A DNA stretch of 64,000 bases from an uncultured Muribaculaceae bacterium (GTDB lineage Bacteria; Bacteroidota; Bacteroidia; Bacteroidales; Muribaculaceae), in the NCBI GenBank assembly GCA_910585275.1, contig CAJUCW010000011.1, positions 1 through 64,000 of the forward strand, given 5' to 3'. A model generated the notes under the pieces. That model saw only the letters and a list, made by a program, of their open reading frames with translations, was not told the DNA's origin and made no database searches. Below are positions 23,637 through 32,469 of this stretch, piece after piece (position 1 is the first letter of the stretch; each line of letters opens with the position of its first letter). Made by a program: the position numbers and the translations under genes.

Positions 23637-24416
23637 TCAGTAGATATATGGTAATATGTAGCGTCGGTGGAGGGAGGTAAATTCTTCTCCGAATTGGGAG
23701 GTATATCTTTTATGGAGCGATTTGGCACGGGGAGCGAGATTGGCGAAGGTCCAAAGCGCAAACACCAGGCCGGGCACTGACCAAGTGAGGATGGCGAATC
23801 CTGTCCATTCGGTGAATTCCCCGAAATAATTTGCGGCTGTGACATAGCGGTAGAGCCCTTTCTTCGGGATGTAATGGCGGGTGTCGCCCGGCCGGCGCAG
23901 ATTCCTTATTACGTGGTCCGAATGGAGGTTTATTGCCATTCCGGCGAAAAATATTATGGTGCCGAGAATAAACAGAGGGGATACGAGCCATGAAAGTCCG
24001 TATCTTTCCGGGGAAGACACATAGAAGAGCCATCCCCCTATCATATAGGCATTGACGGTGTTGAACACCATCCCCATCGCCACAATGGCCCACGGCATCC
24101 TGCTTTTCCCCCTCATGAGCATCGGGAATATGAATGTGCGTTGAAAATAATGGAGCATGAAAAGCGCTGCCATTACGCACGGTGCCGGTTCGAAAGCCCT
24201 CGGGCTTGAAATCCAGATGGCTCCCATGGCGAAAAAAGCGGGAGCTTCCATCACAACCCATCCAGTGTGGTTGTTTAAAGACGGTCCCCACTTCGAAGAA
24301 TACGTCATGCCGTAAGCTGCCTCCATTTTTTGGAGTACAATGAAAACCACCACGGCGAGTGCTGCCATGGAAGCGGTTATGATATCGAATGTCGTGGAAT
24401 TGAATATATAGTCCAT
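23637..24416 (-). CDS. SRD5A-type 3-oxo-5-alpha-steroid 4-dehydrogenase family protein
   Basis: A 259-residue polytopic membrane protein from the ATG at 24416, which lies downstream of a consensus promoter; the longer frame starts upstream of that promoter. Family hallmarks are in place: WVVMEAPA at 53-60 with E57 at the catalytic-glutamate position, LHYFQRTFIFPMLMRGKS (88-105), INLHSDHVIRNLR (162-174), YIPKKGLYRYVTAANYFGEF (182-201) and EWTGFAI. These match human SRD5A1/2, which reduce the delta-4 bond of 3-oxo steroids with NADPH. It is the first gene of a four-gene operon with an OYE reductase 2 bp downstream. A phospholipid or ether-lipid role is the alternative. Confidence 0.88.
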   Translation of the reverse strand: MDYIFNSTTFDIITASMAALAVVVFIVLQKMEAAYGMTYSSKWGPSLNNHTGWVVMEAPAFFAMGAIWISSPRAFEPAPCVMAALFMLHYFQRTFIFPMLMRGKSRMPWAIVAMGMVFNTVNAYMIGGWLFYVSSPERYGLSWLVSPLFILGTIIFFAGMAINLHSDHVIRNLRRPGDTRHYIPKKGLYRYVTAANYFGEFTEWTGFAILTWSVPGLVFALWTFANLAPRAKSLHKRYTSQFGEEFTSLHRRYILPYIY

Positions 24417-24481
24417 TTCGATGGATTGGATGGTGCCTATGTCGTGGAGAAATATAAACCGTCGAATTGGTTTATTTGGTG

Positions 24482-24489
24482 CAAAAGTA
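24482..24489 (-). promoter_or_regulatory. -7 promoter element of the 5-alpha-reductase operon
   Basis: Minus-strand TACTTTTG, a perfect TAnnTTTG box, 66 bp upstream of the ATG at 24416. It shows that the operon is transcribed independently of the upstream acyltransferase gene. Confidence 0.6.
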
Positions 24490-24533
24490 GTAAAATTTGC
24501 ACATAAATTCAACAAGACATTAAGGAAAAAACA

Positions 24534-24546
24534 CGTCTTTAAGACG
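24534..24546 (-). terminator. Weak terminator after the acyltransferase gene
   Basis: Palindrome CGTCTTTAAGACG (5-bp stem) followed on the minus strand by TGTTTTTTCC, 25 bp after the acyltransferase stop. Confidence 0.5.
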
Positions 24547-24570
24547 GAATTATTGTTTCATTCTTCTTGA

Positions 24571-25518
24571 TTAAAGATGTGAAAGCCTTTTTTCGGCTTC
24601 CTCCTTTCCGTAATAATCGTAAAAATCACTACGCGTGCGTTTCCATCTGTTGTGGCTCCATAACCAAAGATGAGGTGTTCGCCTGATGGTGGCCTCGAGC
24701 ATCCCGTAATATTTTTTTGTAAGTTCGAATTGTGGAAGGGCGGCGGCATCGTCCGTCAATTTCACATATCGGCATACATATTCCCCCCTTTTTGTCCGGA
24801 AGATGTCGCAATAGAACACAGCGGCATGAAGCATCCTTGAAATCCGTTCGTGTCCGGTGAATGCAGGGGTATCCTGATGAAGGAAATCTGCAAAATAGTG
24901 CATACCGTCGAAAAGGGGTACTTGGTCGGCTATATATCCGATGATGAAAGGTTTCCCCTCGCGTCTCCATTTCATTACGGTAGGGAGGGTGTCTTTCATT
25001 CTGATGTTTTCGGCACCGAATCGCGACCGGAGGTCGTAGAACACTTTATCGGCGGCTTCGTTTTCAAGCGGGTGATATATCTGACCGGCGTGGAACCCTT
25101 CGGGAAGATGGAGCGGAATGGAGCTTATCCATTCCCAATTGCCGTAATGGCCGAGAAGCAGGGAAACGTTTTTTCCGTTTTCAAGACATTTGTTCACTTC
25201 ATCTTGTCCTTCGAACTTCATGCGCCGCAGTATTTGCTTTTTGCTCATGCGGCCAAGCTTGACGGTCTCCACGAAATAATCTCCAAGGAATCTATAAAAA
25301 CCTTTTTCAATTTTCTTGAGTTCTTTACCGTCTTTCTCAGGGAAAGAAGCCGAAAGGTTCTTGCGAATCACCGCGCGTCGATAGCCGAACACGCCTCCGG
25401 CAAGAAAAGCTACGAAATCGGAAATTCCATAAAGCATCCAAAGCGGCAGGGAGCCCGCTGCTTTAAAAGCTGCATTCATAAGCCGGTAAGCCTGTCCGGA
25501 ATTTCTGTTTTCTTTCAT
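24571..25518 (-). CDS. LpxL/HtrB-family lipid A acyltransferase
   Basis: A 315-residue lysophospholipid acyltransferase. The catalytic HX4E motif is in LLGHYGNWEW (H124, E129). A hydrophobic N-terminal anchor is present (about 22-45), and GYIADQVP near 194 and the basic RRTPHLWLWSHNRWK stretch near 276 are characteristic. These enzymes add a secondary acyl chain to lipid A at the inner membrane. Bacteroidota lipid A is typically penta-acylated and carries such late acyltransferases. A TAACTTTG box about 30 bp upstream provides a promoter; the gene is monocistronic by the hairpin that follows it. Confidence 0.9.
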   Translation of the reverse strand: MKENRNSGQAYRLMNAAFKAAGSLPLWMLYGISDFVAFLAGGVFGYRRAVIRKNLSASFPEKDGKELKKIEKGFYRFLGDYFVETVKLGRMSKKQILRRMKFEGQDEVNKCLENGKNVSLLLGHYGNWEWISSIPLHLPEGFHAGQIYHPLENEAADKVFYDLRSRFGAENIRMKDTLPTVMKWRREGKPFIIGYIADQVPLFDGMHYFADFLHQDTPAFTGHERISRMLHAAVFYCDIFRTKRGEYVCRYVKLTDDAAALPQFELTKKYYGMLEATIRRTPHLWLWSHNRWKRTRSDFYDYYGKEEAEKRLSHL

Positions 25519-25640
25519 AGTCAGGTCAGTGATTTTAGTGCAAAGTTAATAAAAAAGAGACAAAAACACTAATAATGCAATCAGAGAGAATGGGCAAATT
25601 TACTTTTGTATTGGTATAATTGAAGGAACGCGCTCAATGA

Positions 25641-25672
25641 TTTGTCAGGTCGGTGGATTTTCGTTAATTTTG
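25641..25672 (+). promoter_or_regulatory. Promoter of the MsbA-like exporter gene
   Basis: TTTG at 25641-25644, exactly 20 bases, then TAATTTTG at 25665-25672, a textbook Bacteroidota promoter 46 bp before the ATG. Confidence 0.75.
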
Positions 25673-25718
25673 CAGACAGAATCTCCCGTCATTATTTTAG
25701 GGAGATGAATCCTACATA

Positions 25719-27557
25719 ATGAAAGATCTTCTCATGTTTATCAGGCGCTTCGCGCGCCCTTATAAGTGGAACGTGGTGTGGAGCGTCGTCTTCAATTTCC
25801 TGACCACTTTTTTCACCCTGTTTTCTTTCGCCTTCATCATGCCGATATTGCGGATTCTTTTCAATATCGACACCAACGATTATGTCTATATGGAGTGGGG
25901 CGAAGCCGATTTCAAAGAGGTTGTGCTCAACAACGCATATTGGTATGTCACACGGTTGATGACTGATTTTGGCGCTTCCAACACGCTTGCGCTTTTGGCT
26001 GTCATGTTGATAGCCGGCACCTTCTTGAAAGTGATTACAGCCTATTTCAGCGATTGGTTTATCATACCGCTTCGCAACGGAGTTGTGCGCGACATCCGCA
26101 ACAGGATGTATGACAAGATGCTGACGCTGCCAATCGGGTTCTATACCCACGAACGTAAAGGCGACATTATGAGCCGAGTTAGCGGCGATGTCTCGGAAAT
26201 CGAGGTCTCTGTCGCTGCCAGTCTTGCGGCCCTCGTGAAGCAGCCCATCATGATAATCGGATGTCTCTCGATGATGTTGCTCATAAGCTGGAGGCTAACG
26301 CTCTTCGTGTTTGTGCTTCTCCCTGTTGCCGGATGGATAATGGGCACAGTGGGGAAGAAGCTGAAGGCTTCGTCGCTCCACGCTCAGGAATTGCTCGGCA
26401 CGATACTTTCAACCACGGAAGAGACTATCGGAGGGTTGCGCATAGTTAAGGCGTTCAATGCCGAGAAACAGATGTCGAAGATGTTTGCCTCCGAAACGAA
26501 GGAGTTCCTCGATGTCAGCAATTCAATTCAACGCCGTTATGCCTTGGCGCATCCCATGAGCGAATTTCTCGGTACTATCGCCATTGCCATAGTGCTTTGG
26601 TTTGGAGGTACGCTTATACTTGACGGTACGTCGTCAATCGATGCCCCGAGTTTCATATACTATATGGTGATATTTTACAGTATTATCAATCCTGCCAAAG
26701 AGTTGTCGAAAACGGGTTATACCATACAGAAAGGTATGGCGTCGCTTCACCGTATAGATAAAATTCTGTCTGCCGACAATCCTATTAAAGATGCCCCGCA
26801 TCCTGTGGAGCTTCCAGCCGATACCACCGCAAGCGGAAGCATCGTCCTCAGGAATGTTGATTTCAGTTACGACGGTGAAAGGAAGGTGGTCGATAATGTG
26901 TCGTTGGAAGTGAAACCAGGAATGACGGTCGCTCTTGTCGGGCAATCCGGGTCGGGAAAATCAACGCTCGTTGACTTGATTCCCCGTTTCTGGGATATAG
27001 ATGGCGGCGAAGTTGAGGTTGATGGCCATAACGTGAAAGACTACAGGGTCAATGAACTTCGTTCGCTGATGGGTAATGTAAACCAGGAAGCAATATTGTT
27101 TAACGATACATTTTTCAACAACATAGCATTCGGCTCCCCCAACGCAACACTGGAACAGGTGAAGGAAGCCGCGAGGATAGCAAATGCTTATGATTTTATA
27201 ATGGCTACCCCCGACGGGTTCGACACGATGGTGGGCGACCGCGGATGCCGTCTGTCGGGAGGACAGCGCCAACGCATAAGCATAGCGCGCGCCGTTTTGA
27301 AGAATCCTCCAATTCTGATTCTTGACGAGGCTACCTCCGCGCTCGATACCGAAAGCGAGCGCCTTGTGCAGGAGGCCCTTGAGCGGTTGATGGAAAACCG
27401 CACCACCGTGGTTATCGCACACCGGTTATCGACCATAGCCAACGCCGACCTCATATGCGTGATGCACGAGGGGCGGATAGTGGAAAGAGGCACACATTCC
27501 GAACTTATAGAACTCAACGGCCATTACCGAAGATTGGTGGATATGCAGCAGGTGTGA
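25719..27557 (+). CDS. ABC exporter, MsbA-like
   Basis: A 612-residue fused exporter half-transporter that works as a homodimer. Six transmembrane helices occupy about residues 15-330. The nucleotide-binding domain carries VGQSGSGKST (about 407-416), the Q-loop GNVNQEAILFNDT, the signature LSGGQRQRISIARA (about 513-526) and Walker B ILILDEATSALD. Length and domain order match MsbA/lipid exporters, so flipping lipid A or another amphipathic substrate is likely; drug export is the alternative. It stands between divergent lpxL-type and CD225 genes. Confidence 0.93.
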   Translation: MKDLLMFIRRFARPYKWNVVWSVVFNFLTTFFTLFSFAFIMPILRILFNIDTNDYVYMEWGEADFKEVVLNNAYWYVTRLMTDFGASNTLALLAVMLIAGTFLKVITAYFSDWFIIPLRNGVVRDIRNRMYDKMLTLPIGFYTHERKGDIMSRVSGDVSEIEVSVAASLAALVKQPIMIIGCLSMMLLISWRLTLFVFVLLPVAGWIMGTVGKKLKASSLHAQELLGTILSTTEETIGGLRIVKAFNAEKQMSKMFASETKEFLDVSNSIQRRYALAHPMSEFLGTIAIAIVLWFGGTLILDGTSSIDAPSFIYYMVIFYSIINPAKELSKTGYTIQKGMASLHRIDKILSADNPIKDAPHPVELPADTTASGSIVLRNVDFSYDGERKVVDNVSLEVKPGMTVALVGQSGSGKSTLVDLIPRFWDIDGGEVEVDGHNVKDYRVNELRSLMGNVNQEAILFNDTFFNNIAFGSPNATLEQVKEAARIANAYDFIMATPDGFDTMVGDRGCRLSGGQRQRISIARAVLKNPPILILDEATSALDTESERLVQEALERLMENRTTVVIAHRLSTIANADLICVMHEGRIVERGTHSELIELNGHYRRLVDMQQV

Positions 27558-27599
27558 TTAAAAATTTTTTATTTTATTGAAAAATCGGAAAAAAGTTTC

Positions 27600-27607
27600 T
27601 AACTTTG
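27600..27607 (+). promoter_or_regulatory. -7 promoter element of the CD225 fusion gene
   Basis: TAACTTTG preceded 20 bases upstream by ATTG, 26 bp before the ATG at 27634. It rules out the earlier in-frame ATG at 27577. Confidence 0.6.
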
Positions 27608-27633
27608 AGGATGTTTTCAGATTTAAAAGAAAG

Positions 27634-28500
27634 ATGAGAAAAATTGCCATACTGACCTCCGGCGGCGGAGAATGCGCCGACCGTCTTGTTTCGCTTTTCA
27701 ACGAAGGGAATCGTCTGCGTGTGGAGTCTGTCGTTACAGACTGTGAAAGTGCTGGAGTCATGGCGACTCTTGCCGGAAAGGATGTCGAGACGGTGTATAT
27801 CCCTGCCGAAAAATGGGCGGAATCTCCTGAGGAGGTAATGGCATTTCTTTCTGAACGTAATATCGAGCTCCTTGCACTCGATTCTTTCGGCGCAGAGCTG
27901 CCTGACGTGATTAAAGAAGCCTTTGCCGGTAAGATTGTCGCCCTTACCACCCCTGAAGAAGCTCCCCGGGAAGTGGTGGCTGCTTTTGCAAGAATCGATG
28001 AGGACGCTAATCCGCGCCCGGAGGAACCACAGACACCTCCCGCGTCCAAAAGTGTTGACGAGGAATGGGCGGAAACTCTCAAAATACCCTACGATTCTAC
28101 GAAATTGCGGACTACACCTCCGCCTGTGCCTGGAACCGACCATCCGCAAGTGCCGCCTGTCTCCCCTTCGCCATCATACGGAGCTACGGAACAGCAGGTG
28201 CCTTTTGAAGTCCCGCGCTCTACATCCGGGCCCGTATTCGGCCATGGTTTTAAGGAACCTGTCAGAGAACCTATGCCTTCCACATATTTTGTGTGGGCTA
28301 TTGTCATGACTATAATCTGCTGTACGATTCCCGGCATAGTTGCCATAATATTTTCGTCGCAGGTTAGCACACGTTATGCAGTCGGCGACCTTGAAGGTGC
28401 GCGCCGAGCCTCGCGCAATGCGGAGATATGGATAATAGTCTCTTTTGTGCTCGGTGTCATTTCTTCCGTGCTTTATCTTCCTATGATGCTTATTTCGTAG
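27634..28500 (+). CDS. Degenerate GART (PurN-like) domain fused to CD225/dispanin membrane domain
   Basis: A 288-residue two-part protein. Residues 1-120 resemble the N-terminal nucleotide-binding half of glycinamide ribonucleotide formyltransferase (RKIAILTSGGGECADRLVSL at the start, then IELLALDSFGAELPDVI, GKIVAL). However, the catalytic Asn-His of PurN and its whole second half are absent, so no formyl transfer is expected. A Pro-rich linker follows (about 127-205). Residues 212-288 are a CD225 domain with two transmembrane segments and the hallmark CCTIPGIVAIIFSSQV plus GDLEGARRAS. CD225 proteins associate with membranes and curvature. The function of the fusion is unknown. The next gene is a DUF2752 membrane protein. 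Confidence 0.8.
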   Translation: MRKIAILTSGGGECADRLVSLFNEGNRLRVESVVTDCESAGVMATLAGKDVETVYIPAEKWAESPEEVMAFLSERNIELLALDSFGAELPDVIKEAFAGKIVALTTPEEAPREVVAAFARIDEDANPRPEEPQTPPASKSVDEEWAETLKIPYDSTKLRTTPPPVPGTDHPQVPPVSPSPSYGATEQQVPFEVPRSTSGPVFGHGFKEPVREPMPSTYFVWAIVMTIICCTIPGIVAIIFSSQVSTRYAVGDLEGARRASRNAEIWIIVSFVLGVISSVLYLPMMLIS

Positions 28501-28580
28501 GCAGATGACAAACGTATTTATTTTGATATGGACGCGAGCGATCACGTCCTTTCTTTTTTAACTTTAATGGAAGGCAGAGA

Positions 28581-28946
28581 TTGAAAACGCGGTGGATAAT
28601 ATTGTGCGCTTTAGTGGCGGTTGCTGTTTTTTATTTTATATTCGACCCTCTTGAGAGCCGTTTTATGCCACAGTGCGTGTTTTATAAAATCACCGGCCTG
28701 AAGTGCATAGGATGTGGAAGCCAGAGGATGGCACACTCGCTTCTCCATGGCGATTTCGTAGGGGCGTTCAAGTCGAATGCCCTCGCATTTATTTCATTTC
28801 CCTTCATTATGTTTCTGATTTGGGTGGAGATGCAACGAAAAAAACGCCCGCGACTATATGCCAAGGTGTATTCCACACCATTGATAATAGTCGTGGGCGT
28901 TGTTATGGCGCTTTGGTTCATCTTACGCAATCTTCTCGACATCTGA
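28581..28946 (+). CDS. DUF2752 membrane protein
   Basis: A 121-residue protein with three hydrophobic segments (about 6-22, 62-80, 96-114) and the DUF2752 signature ITGLKCIGCGSQRMAHSLLH (residues 37-56), including C42 and C45. Its function is unknown. DUF2752 genes commonly sit next to CD225 or TM2 genes in Bacteroidota, as here, which hints at a joint membrane role. The start appears to be TTG at 28581, because no in-frame ATG or GTG lies nearby and the conserved region begins soon after. It converges with the lytic transglycosylase gene. Confidence 0.83.
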   Translation: MKTRWIILCALVAVAVFYFIFDPLESRFMPQCVFYKITGLKCIGCGSQRMAHSLLHGDFVGAFKSNALAFISFPFIMFLIWVEMQRKKRPRLYAKVYSTPLIIVVGVVMALWFILRNLLDI

Positions 28947-28991
28947 ATAAGAATGCCGGAGACGATTAGCGGAAAACGTTTGTCTGCCTGA

Positions 28992-30668
28992 TTAGCGGCG
29001 GCGTTTTTTCGATTTCTTTTTCGACGACTTTTTAGCCGTAGATTTTTTTGTGGAGTTGCTTTTTGCGGGGATTTTGATGGTTGACCCGGCGCGGAGCTTG
29101 TCGTTGGTCATGCCGTTTGCCTTCTTGATGTCGGCAATGCTTACTCCATATTTCTTGGACAATGACGACAGAGATTCCCCGTTCCTTAGTTTGTGGGTGA
29201 TAGGTCCGGCAGGCTTAGATGATTTCTTGACAGTCTGTTTCGTGGCAGGAGTCTTTGCCGTCGCCCTTGTGGCCTTTTCCGGTTGGGATGCGGCCATTAC
29301 CGGTGCATCGCCTGGCGACGATGTGGATATTCGGAGTTGTTGTCCTACCCTCACCGCATTCCTGCGAAGGTTGTTGCTCTTCTTGATGTCGGCCGGAGAA
29401 ACTCCATATTTTTCCGCAATAGATGCGAGGCTTTCGCCTGCGGCTACCTTATGTACAATGATTGAAGGCTTCCCCTGGGCGGCTGCAAGTGCCACGTCTG
29501 CTTCCCCCATATCTTCAGGCCATACTTCAGTTGCCTCCACAGCGAGCATAGCGTCGTTTGGCACTTCTCCCGGTTCAACTACGCTTCGTTTGCCGTATTT
29601 GTCGGGTTCGAAATTCCTTATGTCGTTTTCGCTCATAAGATAGGCATGTATCTGCTGTGAAGGGAGGATCAGAGTGTAGGGAGATTCCGTAGTGCCGGGG
29701 ATTACGTCGGCCCGGAACTGAGGGTTGAGTATGCGAAGTTCTTCCACGGGAATGTCGAGCACTTTCGAAATCTGGTTGAAGTGTATTCGCTCGGCAATCT
29801 GAAGGGTATCGATTACGAGCGGCTTCACCGGGAGCACCGGCGAAATATTGTGTTTCGGATAATACTCCATCACATAGTTGGCGGCGATGAACATCGGCAC
29901 ATATCCGCGTGTTTCCGCAGGCAAGTAATTATATATCGACCAGAAATCATGGTCTTTCGCTTCCCCTCCGGCACGTCTTATCGCCTTGTTGACGGTGCCC
30001 GGCCCGCAATTGTAGGCGGCAATGGCAAGAGACCAGTCGCCGTAGGCCGAATAAAGGTCTTTAAGGTATGACACTGCACGTTCTGAAGCCACATAAGGGT
30101 CTCTGCGCTCATCGACAAGCGAATTAACTTCCAGTCCAAGACCCTTGGCCGTGCCGAGCATAAACTGCCAAAGACCGGTGGCACCATGGCGCGACACCGC
30201 ATTCGGATTCAGTCCGGACTCTATCACGGGCAAATATTTGAGTTCGAGGGGAAGGCCCTGCTCTTCGAGAGCCTGCTCGAAAATGGGCATATAGTAAAGG
30301 CTAAGACCAAGGATGGCGGCTATCTGGGCACGGCTTTTCTGCGTGTATCGGTCGATATAGCTGCGCACAATCTGGTTGTAAGGCATTTCGATTACCGTAG
30401 GGAGCGCGCTTAGCCTCTTCACCATCTCCTCGTCGCTGGCTTCCACGTCGGGTTCGGTGGCATAGCGGTTGTCGGTGGCGGTATAGTTCTTTATAAACCA
30501 TCCTTCCAGAAGCTTCTGGGTGTCGGCCTCGAAGCTTTCAGGATATACGATGGCAGGGTCGGTGATGCTCGTTTTGAGGTCGAGCACGTTGGTTTTCTTG
30601 TCGGTTTTCGCATAACCTCCCGCAAGGGAAGCGGCTGCAAAAATAAAAAGGATTAAACGTTTTTTCAT
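28992..30668 (-). CDS. mltD: Membrane-bound lytic transglycosylase D-like, two LysM domains
   Basis: A 558-residue exported murein hydrolase. The signal peptide is residues 1-20. The SLT domain spans about 110-270, with catalytic glutamate E150 in LPVIESGLNP, then AVSRHGATGLWQFM and AYNCGPGTVNKAIRRAGG. Two LysM peptidoglycan-binding repeats lie at about 399-444 and 489-532, joined by Ala/Thr-rich linkers, and the protein ends in a long Lys/Arg-rich tail. It cleaves the glycan strand, producing 1,6-anhydro ends, in the periplasm. It is followed by nothing on its strand and may be co-transcribed with DUF5683-parBA upstream (49-bp gap). Confidence 0.94.
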   Translation of the reverse strand: MKKRLILFIFAAASLAGGYAKTDKKTNVLDLKTSITDPAIVYPESFEADTQKLLEGWFIKNYTATDNRYATEPDVEASDEEMVKRLSALPTVIEMPYNQIVRSYIDRYTQKSRAQIAAILGLSLYYMPIFEQALEEQGLPLELKYLPVIESGLNPNAVSRHGATGLWQFMLGTAKGLGLEVNSLVDERRDPYVASERAVSYLKDLYSAYGDWSLAIAAYNCGPGTVNKAIRRAGGEAKDHDFWSIYNYLPAETRGYVPMFIAANYVMEYYPKHNISPVLPVKPLVIDTLQIAERIHFNQISKVLDIPVEELRILNPQFRADVIPGTTESPYTLILPSQQIHAYLMSENDIRNFEPDKYGKRSVVEPGEVPNDAMLAVEATEVWPEDMGEADVALAAAQGKPSIIVHKVAAGESLASIAEKYGVSPADIKKSNNLRRNAVRVGQQLRISTSSPGDAPVMAASQPEKATRATAKTPATKQTVKKSSKPAGPITHKLRNGESLSSLSKKYGVSIADIKKANGMTNDKLRAGSTIKIPAKSNSTKKSTAKKSSKKKSKKRRR

Positions 30669-30717
30669 GTCATGACGTCTTAGCGAGGCATTATGCCCGG
30701 AGGCTGTGCCGGAAGGT

Positions 30718-31575
30718 TTAGAAATTAAATGCCCAGTTCAATCCCAGGCTCACTTTCTTGTCGGAGGGGTTCACAATCATTGCGGGGCTCCAGTCAATCG
30801 AAAGGTCGGGAGAGATGTCGAAATGGGCGAGAGAGGCATCAACGTATGCATCGACCATGCAAAGCAGATACATACCGACAAGGCAGATGATGCAAAGGTC
30901 GCGGTTGCGGCGGTAGAAGTCGCGTCGCGTCCGCATCGTGTTCGTAAGCCATGTCTTGTCGAGGTCTTCCTCCTTGGTGGTGGAAGGAAAGAAATTCATG
31001 TATGATTTTGTGGAAGGGTCATTGTCCATAAGGTCGCGGTAGGCTTGCGAATAGTCTTGGAGCTGACCGTTGTTCCAGCTGGTGCCATAGCCTATCCCCA
31101 TGAATGCGCCTATGACGATAGGGATTTTCCAATAACGGCGGTTATAGACTTGCCCGAGTCCGGGGAAAAGGGCTGAAAGCCAGACTGCTCTCGTGGGCGA
31201 TGGCGTAAAAATTTTCTTGCCGTCAAGTCCGTAGGGGGAGTTTTCGTCAACCACCACCGTCGGTACGGTGTCGGCGGCTTCGTCATAGTTTCCTCCGATA
31301 GGCTCGCGTACCAAAAGCTCCGCGTCGAGATATTCCGTAGAATCTTGCGGCGTTTGGGAGGAAGGGGCTTGCGGTATGACGGCAATGTAGTTCGGTTCTT
31401 TTTCAGAGGCCGATGGCATGATGGCTGGAGCCGGGTCAGAAGGACGTGCCGCAGCAGTGACGAGATCGAACGGTATGAGCATAAGTATGCAAAGAATTAT
31501 CACCATCCTCCGGCGCGGACCGGTGAGGACGGACGAGGCTTCTTCGTTATGCATCATTTCAAAAAGGTGTAGCAT
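30718..31575 (-). CDS. DUF5683 membrane protein
   Basis: A 285-residue protein with an N-terminal hydrophobic segment (about 24-43), a low-complexity periplasmic stretch, and a C-terminal domain containing SPTRAVWLSALFPGLGQVYN (about 176-195), RRYWKIPIVIG and DAYVDASLAHFD. This is the DUF5683 family, common in Bacteroidota and possibly an outer-membrane or membrane-associated factor. It sits directly after parB (the stop is 1 bp from the next start), then mltD follows, the standard parA-parB-DUF5683-mltD order in this phylum. A later Met at residue 24 is an alternative start, directly before the hydrophobic segment. Confidence 0.85.
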   Translation of the reverse strand: MLHLFEMMHNEEASSVLTGPRRRMVIILCILMLIPFDLVTAAARPSDPAPAIMPSASEKEPNYIAVIPQAPSSQTPQDSTEYLDAELLVREPIGGNYDEAADTVPTVVVDENSPYGLDGKKIFTPSPTRAVWLSALFPGLGQVYNRRYWKIPIVIGAFMGIGYGTSWNNGQLQDYSQAYRDLMDNDPSTKSYMNFFPSTTKEEDLDKTWLTNTMRTRRDFYRRNRDLCIICLVGMYLLCMVDAYVDASLAHFDISPDLSIDWSPAMIVNPSDKKVSLGLNWAFNF

Positions 31576-31576
31576 G

Positions 31577-32452
31577 TCAGTTTTTCATCTTCTCGAAGAG
31601 GTCAACGAGTTGCTGGAGTTCTTCGTCGGAAGTGAATTTAAAAGTTATAGAACCTTTCCCGTCGGCGTTTCGCGAGAATTTTACGGGGGTGGGGGAGAAC
31701 GAGGAAAGAGACTGTGCGAATCCGGAATAACTGCCATAATCGGCCGCAGCTTTGGCAGGTTTCTCAGCCGGAATGTCGTCCGGTTGGGAAATCTGGCGTG
31801 CAATCTCTTCCACGCGACGCACCGAAAGCCCTTCTTTAAGAATCAGGTTGTAAAGCTTTAGCTGTTCTTTGGGGTCAGCTACAGAAAGGAGGGCGCGGGC
31901 GTGCCCCATGTCGAGTTTATGGTCGCGCAGACCGAGTTGTATTTCGGCCGGAAGTTTCAGCAGACGGAGATGGTTGGCTATTGTGGCGCGTTTCTTCCCA
32001 AGTCTTTCCGAAAGTCTGTCTTGGGTCAGGCTGTAGGTGTCAATCAGTTTTCTGAAAGCGAGCGCCACCTCGATTGCATTGAGGTCTTCTCTCTGGATAT
32101 TCTCGATGAGTGCCATTTCGGTCACTTCGGAATCGGAAGCAGTCCTGACATATGCCGGCACGGTGGCGATTCCTGCGAGCTTGGCCGCACGCCATCTGCG
32201 TTCTCCGGCGATTATCTGGTATGTGCCGTCGCCGGCATCGCGTAGGGAAAGGGGTTGGATTATTCCCAGTTCCCTGATTGAAGCGGCGAGCTCGTCGAGG
32301 GTTTCTTCGTCGAACGTGCGGCGCGGTTGTTCGGGATTTGGCGCTATGAGGTCAACCTCGATTTCATTGATTGCCGACGATCCGCCGGTCTGTATGTCGT
32401 TCATTGAGATGAGGGAGTCTAATCCGCGTCCCAATGCGTTTCTTTTCAGCAT
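31577..32452 (-). CDS. parB: Chromosome-partitioning protein ParB
   Basis: A 291-residue CTP-dependent DNA-binding clamp protein. The ParB/Srx nuclease-like fold spans about residues 28-115, with the CTP-binding GERRWRAAKLAG and ENIQREDLNAIEVA motifs. A KorB-type HTH lies near 125-150 (LTQDRLSERLGKKRATIANH), and the dimerisation tail is at the C-terminus. It works with ParA to segregate the origin via parS sites. No perfect parS was located by eye in this window. It is 17 bp downstream of parA. Confidence 0.96.
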   Translation of the reverse strand: MLKRNALGRGLDSLISMNDIQTGGSSAINEIEVDLIAPNPEQPRRTFDEETLDELAASIRELGIIQPLSLRDAGDGTYQIIAGERRWRAAKLAGIATVPAYVRTASDSEVTEMALIENIQREDLNAIEVALAFRKLIDTYSLTQDRLSERLGKKRATIANHLRLLKLPAEIQLGLRDHKLDMGHARALLSVADPKEQLKLYNLILKEGLSVRRVEEIARQISQPDDIPAEKPAKAAADYGSYSGFAQSLSSFSPTPVKFSRNADGKGSITFKFTSDEELQQLVDLFEKMKN

Positions 32453-32469
32453 TCTGTTGTCGTTTTATT

